NCBI RefSeq assembly: GCF_003003355.1
Contig: NZ_PVTQ01000005.1
Location: 186,001 to 250,000, forward strand
DNA: 64,000 bases
Origin: Donghicola tyrosinivorans
Lineage (GTDB): Bacteria > Pseudomonadota > Alphaproteobacteria > Rhodobacterales > Rhodobacteraceae
Reading direction: 5' to 3'
The translations under genes were made by a program, and so were the position numbers. Shown piece by piece: positions 26,806 to 35,632 of the stretch (the first letter of the stretch is position 1; each line of letters begins with the position of its first letter). The notes below the pieces were generated by a model. It was not told the origin of the DNA and did not search any database. It saw only the letters and a list, made by a program, of their open reading frames with translations.

Positions 26806-27718
26806 TCTCTCGCAAACCTACACCGCCCCCCGCCGTCTGGCAGGTGCCGAGGGCGCCAAACCCAAACGCCGCCTGTCGGGCAACCGCATCATGATTTACG
26901 GCATCCTGTGCCTGATCAGCCTCTACTACATCCTTCCCCTGTGGGTGATGGTGATGACCTCGCTAAAGGGCATGCCTGAGGTGCGCGTCGGTAATATCTT
27001 TGCCCCACCCGTTGAGGTCACCTTCCAGCCGTGGATTAAAGCCTGGGCCGAGGCTTGCACCGGTCTGAACTGTGACGGTCTAAGCCGCGGCTTTTGGAAC
27101 TCGGTCAAGATCACGGTGCCTTCGGTGATCCTGTCGATCATTGTGGCTTCGGTGAACGGCTATGCTCTGGTGAACTGGAAATTCAAAGGGTCCGAGATCT
27201 TCTTCGGCATCCTGCTGTTCGGGGCGTTCATTCCCTATCAGGTGATGATCTACCCCATCGTGATCATCCTGCGCGAACTGGGCCTGATGGGCGATGTCTG
27301 GGGTCTGGTGCTGGTCCATACGATCTTTGGCATGCCGATCCTAACCCTGTTGTTCCGTAACTACTTTGCGTCTCTACCGGAAGAGCTATTCAAAGCCGCC
27401 CGTGTGGATGGTGCAGGCTTCTGGGGAATCTTCTTTCGGGTTCTGGTCCCCATGTCCCTGCCGATCTTTACCGTCGCGATGATCCTACAGGTCACCGGCA
27501 TCTGGAACGACTTTCTCTTTGGCGTCATCTACACCAAGCCCGAGGCCTACCCGATGACCGTTCAGCTGAACAACATCGTCAACTCGGTGCAGGGCGTGAA
27601 GGAATACAACGTCAACATGGCCGCCACCCTGATCACCGGCCTTGTCCCCCTGTCCATCTATCTGCTCTCTGGCAAGCTTTTCGTCCGCGGCATCGCAGCC
27701 GGCGCGGTGAAGGGCTGA
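26798..27718 (+). CDS. Sugar ABC transporter permease (MalG type)
   Basis: 306 residues with six membrane segments and the EAA loop ASLPEELFKAARVDGAGFWG. The start is taken as GTG at 26798, seven bases after GGAGGG; a TTG at 26777 would place 21 more bases inside the upstream gene without a site. It overlaps the upstream permease gene, which suggests coupled translation of the two membrane subunits. Confidence 0.88.
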   Translation: MVDLSQTYTAPRRLAGAEGAKPKRRLSGNRIMIYGILCLISLYYILPLWVMVMTSLKGMPEVRVGNIFAPPVEVTFQPWIKAWAEACTGLNCDGLSRGFWNSVKITVPSVILSIIVASVNGYALVNWKFKGSEIFFGILLFGAFIPYQVMIYPIVIILRELGLMGDVWGLVLVHTIFGMPILTLLFRNYFASLPEELFKAARVDGAGFWGIFFRVLVPMSLPIFTVAMILQVTGIWNDFLFGVIYTKPEAYPMTVQLNNIVNSVQGVKEYNVNMAATLITGLVPLSIYLLSGKLFVRGIAAGAVKG

Positions 27719-27735
27719 GGAAAGGAACCCCTCTT

Positions 27736-28839
27736 ATGCTTGACCAAACCCAAACCGCTCTGGACGGGATTTCAGTCTCGATCCGTGATCTGCAACTCAG
27801 TTTTGGCGCGGTGAACGTGCTGCAAGACCTGAACCTTGATATCGCCAAGGGTGAGTTTCTGGTGCTGCTTGGCGCCTCTGGCTGTGGCAAGTCTACCCTG
27901 CTGAACTGTATCGCGGGCCTCTTGGAGCCCACCGGCGGGCAGATCTTTATCGAAGGGCAGAACGTCACTTGGGCCGAACCGTCCGAACGGGGCATCGGTA
28001 TGGTGTTCCAGTCCTATGCCCTCTACCCGCAGATGACCGTAAAAGGGAACCTCTCGTTCGGCCTAAAGAACGCCCGCGTTCCCAAGGACGAGATCGAGCG
28101 CCGCGTCACCCGTGCCGCTGAACTCTTGCACCTACAGCCCCTACTGGACCGCAAGCCCGCCGCTTTGTCGGGCGGTCAGCGCCAGCGGGTGGCCATCGGC
28201 CGTGCCTTGGTGCGGGACGTGGACGTGTTCCTCTTTGACGAGCCTCTGTCGAACCTAGACGCCAAACTGCGGGCCGAATTGCGGGTGGAACTCAAGCGTC
28301 TGCACCAGAGCCTTGCGAACACCATGATCTACGTTACCCATGACCAGATCGAAGCAATGACCCTTGCGGACCGCATCGCCATCATGCGCGGCGGTGTCAT
28401 CCAGCAGCTTGCCCAGCCTCTGGAAATCTACAACCGCCCAGCGAACCTCTATGTGGCAGGCTTTATCGGCGCGCCGCCCATGAACTTTATCCGAGGCCGG
28501 ATTGAAGGCAGCGAGTTTGTGGGCCCTGTCCGTATGCCTCTGACCGGCTACGGGTGGTCCGAAGGTCCTTGGACCAGCGGCGACACCGTCTTCGGCATTC
28601 GCCCCGAGCACGTGAAGATCGGCGATGACGCCCGCCACTGCGCCTGCCAGACCGAGGTCACCATTGAGGTGGTCGAGCCGATGGGCGCCGACACCCTGCT
28701 GTGGACGCGTATCGGCGGCGACGAATTCCGCATCCGTCTGGACGGACAAACCACTATTCACGAGGGGCAGACCTTGCCCATCGGTTTCGATATCGACTGT
28801 GCATCCCTGTTCGATGCCCAGAGCGAACAGCGTATTTAA
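27736..28839 (+). CDS. Sugar ABC transporter ATP-binding protein (MalK/UgpC type)
   Basis: 367 residues. Walker A is GASGCGKST (about residue 53), the Q-loop MVFQSYALYPQMTV, the signature LSGGQRQRVAIGRALV and Walker B VFLFDEPLSNLDAKLRAE. The C-terminal 130 residues form the TOBE-type regulatory domain (GIRPEHVKIG). It powers the importer encoded by the three genes before it. Confidence 0.93.
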   Translation: MLDQTQTALDGISVSIRDLQLSFGAVNVLQDLNLDIAKGEFLVLLGASGCGKSTLLNCIAGLLEPTGGQIFIEGQNVTWAEPSERGIGMVFQSYALYPQMTVKGNLSFGLKNARVPKDEIERRVTRAAELLHLQPLLDRKPAALSGGQRQRVAIGRALVRDVDVFLFDEPLSNLDAKLRAELRVELKRLHQSLANTMIYVTHDQIEAMTLADRIAIMRGGVIQQLAQPLEIYNRPANLYVAGFIGAPPMNFIRGRIEGSEFVGPVRMPLTGYGWSEGPWTSGDTVFGIRPEHVKIGDDARHCACQTEVTIEVVEPMGADTLLWTRIGGDEFRIRLDGQTTIHEGQTLPIGFDIDCASLFDAQSEQRI

Positions 28840-28851
28840 GGAAAGCTCACC

Positions 28852-29598
28852 ATGAAACTATCGTTGCAACTGTTCTCGGCCCGTAACTTCACGCCCTATA
28901 CGGATGTCATCGCCCGTCTGGGAGACTATGGCTATGACGCCGCCGAGGGCTTTTTAGGCAACTTCGCCGAGGGTGATGAAACCCGCGCGGCGCTGGATGC
29001 CGCTGGCCTGACTATGCCCACGCTGCACGTTCCCCTGCAAATGCTGGAAGAGGATGCAGAAGGTGTGGCGAAACTGGCTGCAAAACTTGGGACAACGGCG
29101 GTTTACGCCCCGTGGATCGCCCCCGAACAGCGCGGCAAAACCAGCGCCGAATGGGAGGCGCTGGCCGACCGTCTGGCTGCCTGTCACGCGGCGATGGCCG
29201 AGTTCGGCATTCCCCTTGGCTGGCATAACCACGACTTTGAGATGGTGACACTGGCCGACGGCGGCGTGCCCATGGACATCCTGCTAACCCGCGCGCCCAT
29301 GATCGATTGGGAGATGGACGTGGCTTGGGTGGTCCGTGGCGGTGCCGATCCTATCGCGTGGATCAACAAATACGGTGATCGCATCACCGCCGCCCACTTC
29401 AAGGACATCGCCCCCGCAGGCGAAAAGACCGATGAGGACGGTTGGGCCGATCCGGGCACCGGCACCGTGGACTGGCCCGCCATCCTGACCGCCCTGCGTG
29501 AAAAGACCCGCTGCGCCGTATTGGTGGCAGAACATGACAACCCCAGCGATCTGGACCGCTTTGCCAAGCAGGCCATCGCCCATTACCGGAGCCTCTGA
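28852..29598 (+). CDS. TIM-barrel sugar phosphate isomerase/epimerase-like enzyme (1)
   Basis: 248 residues, a Xylose-isomerase-like TIM barrel. Likely metal ligands are in GWHNHDFEM (about residue 124), DWEMDVAWV (152), AAHFKDIAP (181) and LVAEHDNPSD (224). Related enzymes in glycoside-cleaving operons carry out elimination or hydration on 3-keto sugars, but the family also includes isomerases. It starts 13 bp after the ATPase gene and 2 bp before the next gene, so it is certainly part of the operon. The reaction is inferred from gene context. Confidence 0.85.
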   Translation: MKLSLQLFSARNFTPYTDVIARLGDYGYDAAEGFLGNFAEGDETRAALDAAGLTMPTLHVPLQMLEEDAEGVAKLAAKLGTTAVYAPWIAPEQRGKTSAEWEALADRLAACHAAMAEFGIPLGWHNHDFEMVTLADGGVPMDILLTRAPMIDWEMDVAWVVRGGADPIAWINKYGDRITAAHFKDIAPAGEKTDEDGWADPGTGTVDWPAILTALREKTRCAVLVAEHDNPSDLDRFAKQAIAHYRSL

Positions 29599-29600
29599 GC

Positions 29601-30746
29601 ATGACCAAACCCTTGAATATCGGCGTCATAGGCGCGGGCAATATCTCTGGCTCTTACCTGTCACGCGAAGCCGCCTTTCGCGGGCTGAAATACGTGGCCG
29701 TTGCAGACCTGAACCTTGATGCGGCCAAAGCGCGGGCGGATGAGTTCGGCGTCCGTGCCCTATCAGTTGATGAGCTACTGGCCGACCCCGAAGTCGATCT
29801 GGTCCTGAACCTGACCATCCCCGCCGCCCACTTTGCCGTGACCAAAGCCGCACTAGAGGCAGGCAAGCACGTCTATTCGGAAAAGCCCTACGTCCTGTCT
29901 TTGGAAGAGGGCCGTGAACTGGCGGCTTTGGCCACCGAAAAAGGTCTGCGTCTAGGCTCTGCGCCGGACACGATCCTTGGCACCTCGCACCAGTTGGCGC
30001 GTCACATCATCGACAGCGGCATGGTCGGGCGCATCACTTCGGGCACCTGTGCGGTCATGTCCCACGGGATGGAAGACTGGCACCCGAACCCCGACTTCTT
30101 CTTCCTGAAGGGCGGCGGGCCGGTTCTGGACCTAGGTCCGTACTACATCGCGAACCTCGTGCAACTGCTGGGTCCCGTGGCCCGCGTCGGGGCGCTGTCG
30201 TCGATCCCGTCGCCCACCCGTACCATCGGCTCGGAACCCCGCCGGGGCGAGGAAATCCCCGTGGAAACCCCGACCACCATCCACGCCCTGCTGGAGTTCG
30301 CCAATGGCGCGGTGATCACCTTTGTCTCTAGCTGGGATGTCTGGCAGCACGATCTGCAACCGATGGCGCTGTACGGTACCGAAGGCACCATCCACGTGCC
30401 CGATCCGAACTTCTTTGACGGAGAGGTCCGCGTGACCAACCGCAAAGAGCCCGCCGATCTGCCCGCATGGGATCACCCTATGGGCCCCGCCAACCGCGAG
30501 GTTCCGTGGGGCAAGGTGGCCGACTATCGAACTGCGGGTCTGGCAGACATGGCGCTGGCGATTGCCGAGGGCCGCCCCCACCGCTGCAACGATGCCTTTG
30601 CCCTGCATGTGGTTGAGGTGATGACCGGCATCCTGACATCCGGCGAAACTGGCACCTTCGTGCCCATGACCACCACGTGCGAGCGCCCCGAGGCCCTGAC
30701 ACCGGACGCCGCCCGCGCCCTGATGAAACAAGAGGAAACCGTCTGA
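29601..30746 (+). CDS. Gfo/Idh/MocA-family oxidoreductase (1)
   Basis: 381 residues. The N-terminal NAD(P)-binding motif NIGVIGAGNISGSYLSR and EKP motif (VYSEKPYVLSLEEG, about residue 94) are standard. The active-site region HPNPDFFFLKGGGPVLDLGP (about residues 154-175) belongs to the branch that acts on sugars or sugar-like alcohols. Typical reaction: reversible oxidation at C-3 or a neighbouring hydroxyl of a glycoside. It overlaps the next gene by one base (TGATG). Confidence 0.88.
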   Translation: MTKPLNIGVIGAGNISGSYLSREAAFRGLKYVAVADLNLDAAKARADEFGVRALSVDELLADPEVDLVLNLTIPAAHFAVTKAALEAGKHVYSEKPYVLSLEEGRELAALATEKGLRLGSAPDTILGTSHQLARHIIDSGMVGRITSGTCAVMSHGMEDWHPNPDFFFLKGGGPVLDLGPYYIANLVQLLGPVARVGALSSIPSPTRTIGSEPRRGEEIPVETPTTIHALLEFANGAVITFVSSWDVWQHDLQPMALYGTEGTIHVPDPNFFDGEVRVTNRKEPADLPAWDHPMGPANREVPWGKVADYRTAGLADMALAIAEGRPHRCNDAFALHVVEVMTGILTSGETGTFVPMTTTCERPEALTPDAARALMKQEETV

Positions 30747-31801
30747 TGGGAATGATCAAAGGACCGGCGATCTTTCTGGCCCAATTCGCGGGGACGGACG
30801 CACCCTTCGACACGCTGGAAAACATCGCCGGATGGGCGGCAGGTCTGGGATATAAGGGCATTCAGGTGCCCTGCGACCCCCGCTTTATCGATCTGGATCG
30901 CGCAGCCAGCAGCAAAGACTATTGTGACGAACTAAAGGGCCTCTGCGCCGACAAAGGCGTCGAAATCACAGAACTGTCCACCCACATCCAAGGCCAGTTA
31001 GTGGCCGTTCACCCCGCCTTTGCCCCCCAGTTCGACGGGTTCGCCCCAGAAGCGCTGCGCGGCAAGCCGCTGGAACAGGCTGCTTGGGCCGCAGGCGAAT
31101 GCGTCAAGGCCGCCAAAGCCTCGCGCAACATGGGGCTGGATGTGCAGGTCGGGTTCTCGGGCGCATTGGCATGGCCCTACCTTTACCCGTGGCCCCAGCG
31201 CCCTGCGGGTCTGGTGGAAGAGGCCTTTGCCGAACTCGGCCGCCGCTGGAAACCCATTCTGGACGCGCACGAGGATCAGGGCGTGGACTACGCCTACGAA
31301 ATCCATCCGGGCGAAGACCTCATGGACGGTGCCAGCTTTGAACGCTTCGTCGATGCGGTGGACAGCCACGCACGGGCCTGCATCAATTACGACCCCTCGC
31401 ATTTTGTCCTGCAGCAACTGGACTATCTGGGGTTCATCGACCTCTACCATGACCGGATCAAAGCCTTTCACGTGAAGGATGCCGAGTTTAACCCGACCGC
31501 CCGCCAAGGGGTCTATTCGGGCTTTGAAACTTGGGCGAACCGCGCGGGCCGCTTCCGCAGCCTTGGGGATGGTCAGGTGGACTTTGCGGGTATCTTCAGC
31601 AAGCTGACCCAATACGGCTATGACGGTTGGGCCGTGCTGGAGTGGGAATGCGCTATCAAATCCCCTGCCCAAGGAGCTGCTGAAGGCGCGCCCTTTATCG
31701 CCCGCCACATCATCGAGCCCACGCCCCATGCATTTGACGACTTCGCAGGTGCAGGCACGGATCGGGACGCAGTGCGCCGGATGCTGGGGATCACCGCATG
31801 A
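30746..31801 (+). CDS. TIM-barrel sugar phosphate isomerase/epimerase-like enzyme (2)
   Basis: 351 residues, longer than its neighbour at 28852. Likely metal ligands: YEIHPGEDL (about 191), NYDPSHFVL (218), AFHVKDAEF (245) and VLEWECA (299). This longer form is the kind found beside 3-keto-glycoside dehydrogenases in several glycoside pathways. The start at 30746 overlaps the previous stop (TGATG), and the last codons overlap the next ATG (ATGA). An upstream ATG at 30677 lies inside the previous gene and was not used. Confidence 0.85.
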   Translation: MGMIKGPAIFLAQFAGTDAPFDTLENIAGWAAGLGYKGIQVPCDPRFIDLDRAASSKDYCDELKGLCADKGVEITELSTHIQGQLVAVHPAFAPQFDGFAPEALRGKPLEQAAWAAGECVKAAKASRNMGLDVQVGFSGALAWPYLYPWPQRPAGLVEEAFAELGRRWKPILDAHEDQGVDYAYEIHPGEDLMDGASFERFVDAVDSHARACINYDPSHFVLQQLDYLGFIDLYHDRIKAFHVKDAEFNPTARQGVYSGFETWANRAGRFRSLGDGQVDFAGIFSKLTQYGYDGWAVLEWECAIKSPAQGAAEGAPFIARHIIEPTPHAFDDFAGAGTDRDAVRRMLGITA

Positions 31802-32889
31802 ACCGGATCAGACTAGGCATGGTCGGCGGCGGGCAAGGCGCATTCATCGGCGCCGTGCATCGCATGGCGGCGCGGCTGGATGACCGGTTCGATCTAGTCG
31901 CAGGGGCGCTGTCATCAAACGCCGCGCGGGCGCAGGCCTCGGCCGATGAGATCGGCCTGAGCCGCAGCTATAGCGACTATCGGGATATGGCGCTGGCCGA
32001 GGCCGCCCGCGAGGATGGCATTCAGGCGGTGTCCATCGTGACGCCGAACAACATGCACCTGCCTATGGCCAAGGCCTTTCTTGAAGCGGGCATCCACGTC
32101 ATCTGCGACAAGCCGATGACCGCCACCTTGGCTGAGGCCGAAGAACTGGTGCAGATCGCCGCTGGCTCTAAAGCCCTGTTTGTTCTGACACACACCTACG
32201 CGGGCTATCATATGGTCCGCGAGGCGCGGCGTCTGGTGGCCGAAGGCGCGCTTGGCAAAATCCGCATGGTACATGTGGAATACGTGCAAGATTGGTTGTC
32301 CGAGCCCGTGACTGGCAAGCAGGCGGACTGGCGCGTGGACCCTGCCCAATCGGGCGGCGGTGCCATCGGGGATATCGGCAGCCACGCCGCCCATCTGGCC
32401 CGCTACACCTCGGGCCTTGAGATCGAGGCCGTGGCCGCGCAGCTGAGCACCTTCGTCGAGGGACGCAAGGTGGATGATGACGCGCAGATGCTGCTGCGTC
32501 TGTCGGGCGGGGCCAAGGGGATGCTTTGGGCGTCACAGGTCGCACCAGGCCATGAGAATGATATCCGTGTGCGGGTCATCGGTGACAAGGCCAGCGTGGA
32601 CTGGTGCCAAACCCGCTGCAATGAGCTGCGCTTTGCCCCGCTGGGCGAAGCCCCGCGCATCCTGACCACAGGCGGCGCAGGCTTTCAGGGACAGACCCGC
32701 GTGCCCGCAGGTCACCCCGAAGGCTACCTTGAGGCCTTTGCCCAGATCTACAGCGATGCGGCCGATGCGATCCTTGCAGGGTCCGTCCCCGATCACCTGC
32801 CCTCCTTGCAGGACGGGCTGAAGGGCATGCGGTTCATCGCGGCCTCTGTCCGCTCTAGCGCGGATGACGCCCGCTGGACCCGTCTCTAG
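31798..32889 (+). CDS. Gfo/Idh/MocA-family oxidoreductase (2)
   Basis: 363 residues. NAD(P)-binding RLGMVGGGQGAFIGAVHR at the start, DKPMTATLAEAEEL (about residue 102), and the active-site segment DPAQSGGGAIGDIGSHAAHL (about 180-200) with Asp and His of the Gfo/Idh/MocA family. This form resembles glucoside 3-dehydrogenases and levoglucosan dehydrogenase. It closes the operon. One of the two dehydrogenases could oxidise the glycoside and the other reduce the 3-keto product; which does what is not decided by sequence. Confidence 0.88.
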   Translation: MNRIRLGMVGGGQGAFIGAVHRMAARLDDRFDLVAGALSSNAARAQASADEIGLSRSYSDYRDMALAEAAREDGIQAVSIVTPNNMHLPMAKAFLEAGIHVICDKPMTATLAEAEELVQIAAGSKALFVLTHTYAGYHMVREARRLVAEGALGKIRMVHVEYVQDWLSEPVTGKQADWRVDPAQSGGGAIGDIGSHAAHLARYTSGLEIEAVAAQLSTFVEGRKVDDDAQMLLRLSGGAKGMLWASQVAPGHENDIRVRVIGDKASVDWCQTRCNELRFAPLGEAPRILTTGGAGFQGQTRVPAGHPEGYLEAFAQIYSDAADAILAGSVPDHLPSLQDGLKGMRFIAASVRSSADDARWTRL

Positions 32890-32899
32890 CGCAAGTACA

Positions 32900-32935
32900 G
32901 GGATCGCCGGAAAGAGCTTCACCACCGGCGATCCC
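32900..32935 (+). terminator. Hairpin at the end of the sugar operon
   Basis: Perfect 11-bp arms GGGATCGCCGG and CCGGCGATCCC around a 14-base loop, 10 bp after the last stop. No T-run follows, so rho-dependent or weak termination is likely. Confidence 0.55.
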
Positions 32936-33039
32936 AGCCAAAAACCGGCAGGCGTTACGAAAACTTCACACAAGTTAACAACCTGATAATAATTTATAAA
33001 TCAGAATTAAGACGATCCACCAGCCGCCGCCGCGCCATT

Positions 33040-33072
33040 CGTCACAATTCCGAAACGTAACAGCGACACAAC
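33040..33072 (+). promoter_or_regulatory. Three 11-bp direct repeats, Pho-box-like, upstream of the lipid operon
   Basis: CGTCACAATTC, CGAAACGTAAC and AGCGACACAAC follow each other without gaps and agree at positions 2, 5, 6 and 11. Eleven-base periodicity is what PhoB boxes show, but agreement with the TGTCAT consensus is weak. It lies 42 bp before the first gene. Confidence 0.3.
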
Positions 33073-33113
33073 TCGGCCAACCTTTTCGCACTCGCAGAAT
33101 GGCCGGAATTTAG

Positions 33114-33941
33114 ATGACCCCGTTTGTCGCTGTCGCTCCCGAGCAACGTATCCATTGCCGCAGTCTTTTCCTTTCTGACATTCATCTTGGCGCACGCGGG
33201 GCCCGTCCCGACGCGGTGACAAGGATGCTCCAGATGGTCGAGGCTGAGACCGTCTATCTGGTCGGGGACATTCTTGATTTCTGGCATGGGGGGCAGATCC
33301 ATTGGTCCGAGGATCACGATGCCTTGCTGAACGCCCTACGCCAGCTTCTGCGTCGGGGGCGCAATCTGGTCTACCTGCCCGGCAACCATGACGCCCCCAT
33401 GCGCACAGGCGCCGATGCCCCCAAGATCGGCTGGCATCAGGTTGATGAGGCCCTGCACACTACTGCAAGCGGCCAGCAGTTCCTTGTGATCCACGGCGAC
33501 CAATGCGACGGGCGCATCCTGCGTCAGCACTTCATGACCCGACTTGGCAGCCGGATGGACTGTTTACTGCGCTGGCTGGATGCGGGGTGGCGTGATCGCT
33601 TTGCCCTGCCCGACAGCCGCCGTACCCCCGTTGAGATCCTGCTAAGCAGTTTCAACAAGATGCTTTGCATGGGCTACACCTTCGAACGCCGCGCCTTGGC
33701 GCTGGCGCGGGAAAAGGATGCGGACGGCGTGATCTGTGGCCACTCGCACCGGCCCGTGATGCGCAGCCATGACGGGATGCTGTTTGCCAATTGCGGCGAC
33801 TGGGTAGACGGAATGACCGCCCTGATCGAGGACACCTGCGGCACTCTGCGGCTGTTGGATTTCACCGCCGTCGCCGAGGCCGCGCGGGCCGAAAGACGCG
33901 CCGCAAGTTCTGACACTCCCTTGCCCGAGGCGATTTCCTGA
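33114..33941 (+). CDS. Metallophosphatase, LpxH-like / PlcP-like
   Basis: 275 residues. The calcineurin-like metal site is complete: FLSDIHLGARG (about 17-27), YLVGDILDFWHGG (46-58), YLPGNHDAP (87-95), VIHGDQCDG (123-131) and GVICGHSHRPV (about 206-216). COG2908 proteins include LpxH (UDP-diacylglucosamine hydrolase of lipid A synthesis) and PlcP, the phospholipase C-like enzyme that removes phospholipid head groups during phosphate starvation. The downstream lipid-type glycosyltransferase makes the PlcP-like role more likely than LpxH. The next gene starts at the last base of its stop. Confidence 0.8.
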   Translation: MTPFVAVAPEQRIHCRSLFLSDIHLGARGARPDAVTRMLQMVEAETVYLVGDILDFWHGGQIHWSEDHDALLNALRQLLRRGRNLVYLPGNHDAPMRTGADAPKIGWHQVDEALHTTASGQQFLVIHGDQCDGRILRQHFMTRLGSRMDCLLRWLDAGWRDRFALPDSRRTPVEILLSSFNKMLCMGYTFERRALALAREKDADGVICGHSHRPVMRSHDGMLFANCGDWVDGMTALIEDTCGTLRLLDFTAVAEAARAERRAASSDTPLPEAIS

Positions 33942-35056
33942 TGACCGTCCTGCTGATCATCCTTGCTGTCGCCGTTCTGCTACATGTTGCGACATGTGCT
34001 CTGGCCGCTTGGCGCTATTTGTTCCCCTCTCGGGCGCAGCCTGTGGCCCGCGGCCCCAAGGTATCGCTACTGCGGCCCGTGTGCGGGGCAGACCCGTTTG
34101 ATGCGGAAACGCTGGCGTCATCCTTCGGCCAAGACTACCGCGATCACGAGATCATCTTTTGTGCCGCCCACAAAAACGATCCGGCGGTTGCCGTGGTCCA
34201 GCGCCTGATGCAGCAGCATCCCGAAGCGCCCGCGACGCTGCTGATCGGCGAGGACCTGATTACCGGCAATCCCAAGGTCAACAATCTGGCCAAAGGCTAC
34301 CACGCCGCCGCGTCAGATCTGATCTTGATGACCGACAGCAACCTGCTACTGCCCCGCTCATATGTGACGGAACTCATGGGCCAATGGCGCGATGGCATCG
34401 GCGCTGTGTCGGGTCCGGCAGCAGGCATCCGGCCAGACAACTTCTGGGCTTCGGTCGAGTGCGCCTTCCTGAACACCCTGCAAGGGCGCTGGCAGCTGGC
34501 CGCCGATCAGGTGGGCTACGGCTTTGCCCAAGGCAAGACCCTGTTCATCGCACGCCAAACCTTAGAGGCGGGTGGCGGCCTGCCTGCCCTTGGCCGCCTT
34601 CTGGCAGAGGACGCGGCCCTGACCCATCTGGTCCGCGCCCAAGACCTCAAGGTCAAACTGCCTCCGCGCCTATATGCGCAGCCCATCGGGCTCCGCAGCC
34701 TTAGTGCCATGTGGGGACGGCAGATGCGTTGGTCGCAAATCCGCCGCGACGGCTTTCTGCCCCTGTTTCTGGCCGAGATCGCACAAGGCCCGCTGGTGCC
34801 CGTTCTGCTGACCCTTACCGCAATCTTGACCGGCGCTTGGCCCGCGTGGACCCTGCCCGCGTTGCTGGCGCTTTGGTACGGGACCGAGTGGACCTTGGCC
34901 TGCATCGCCGGTTGGCCTGCGTCACCCCGCGACGTGGTGGCCTATGTGGTGCGCGATGTACTGACACCGGTGATCTGGGCCAGCACTTGGGCCCGCAAGT
35001 CATTCGAGTGGCGCGGCAATGCCGTCACCGCAGGGCCAGAGGCCCCGCACCCATGA
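33941..35056 (+). CDS. GT21-type lipid glycosyltransferase (ceramide glucosyltransferase-like)
   Basis: 371 residues. An N-terminal membrane helix (VLLIILAVAVLLHVATCALAA) is followed by a GT-A domain with SLLRPVCGADPF, LMTDSNLLLPRSY, LAEDAALTHLV and GRQMRWSQIRR; the last is the (Q/R)xxRW motif. Two or three hydrophobic segments close the protein. This D,D,D,(Q/R)xxRW set is characteristic of GT21 and HpnI-like enzymes that glycosylate diacylglycerol, ceramide or hopanoid lipids on the cytoplasmic face. It overlaps both neighbours (TGATG before, ATGA after). Confidence 0.83.
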   Translation: MTVLLIILAVAVLLHVATCALAAWRYLFPSRAQPVARGPKVSLLRPVCGADPFDAETLASSFGQDYRDHEIIFCAAHKNDPAVAVVQRLMQQHPEAPATLLIGEDLITGNPKVNNLAKGYHAAASDLILMTDSNLLLPRSYVTELMGQWRDGIGAVSGPAAGIRPDNFWASVECAFLNTLQGRWQLAADQVGYGFAQGKTLFIARQTLEAGGGLPALGRLLAEDAALTHLVRAQDLKVKLPPRLYAQPIGLRSLSAMWGRQMRWSQIRRDGFLPLFLAEIAQGPLVPVLLTLTAILTGAWPAWTLPALLALWYGTEWTLACIAGWPASPRDVVAYVVRDVLTPVIWASTWARKSFEWRGNAVTAGPEAPHP

Positions 35057-35625
35057 TAGATCTAACCACAATCGAACCCCTGATCGCCCAATACGGCCTG
35101 CTGATCATCGCCCCGATTGCCCTTCTGGAAGGGCCGATCATCACCGTGATCTCGGCATGGATGGCGTTTGGCGGGCTGCTTGATCCGCTGGCGCTCTATG
35201 TCGTTCTGGTGCTGGCCGATCTGGCGGGCGATCTGGCGTTCTATGGTCTGGGCCGCTGGGGCGCGGCACGGGTCGCGCAACGGGTGATGCGGCTGCTTGG
35301 CCTGCGCGAAGGTCATCTACGGCTACTGTCCCGTCGTTTCCATCACGCGGGCGCACGCACGCTGGCCTTTGGGAAACTGACCCACGCGGCGGGCGGCGCT
35401 GTTTTGCTGGCCGCTGGGATGGGGCGCATGGCCCTTGGCCGCTTTCTATGGATCAACACCGCACTGACCTTGATCAAGACCGCTTTGTTCATGGGGCTGG
35501 GGTACGGCATGGGCAATGCCTATGCCCGCATTGATCAATGGATCTCTTGGGCCTCGGTCGGCGTTGTCATCGCAATTGGCCTTGCGCTGCTGTGGCGGCT
35601 GCGCGGGCCGCGTCTATGTCGCTAG
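35053..35625 (+). CDS. DedA-family membrane protein
   Basis: 190 residues. The DedA/SNARE-associated pattern is visible: an N-terminal LIAQYGLLIIAPIALLEGP, the conserved GRWG of LAFYGLGRWGAARVAQRV (about residue 71), and membrane segments in the second half. Members flip or move lipids between leaflets of the inner membrane. Its location between two glycosyltransferases suggests a lipid carrier or glycolipid flippase role, which is inference. Confidence 0.83.
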   Translation: MIDLTTIEPLIAQYGLLIIAPIALLEGPIITVISAWMAFGGLLDPLALYVVLVLADLAGDLAFYGLGRWGAARVAQRVMRLLGLREGHLRLLSRRFHHAGARTLAFGKLTHAAGGAVLLAAGMGRMALGRFLWINTALTLIKTALFMGLGYGMGNAYARIDQWISWASVGVVIAIGLALLWRLRGPRLCR

Positions 35626-35632
35626 AGGACCT

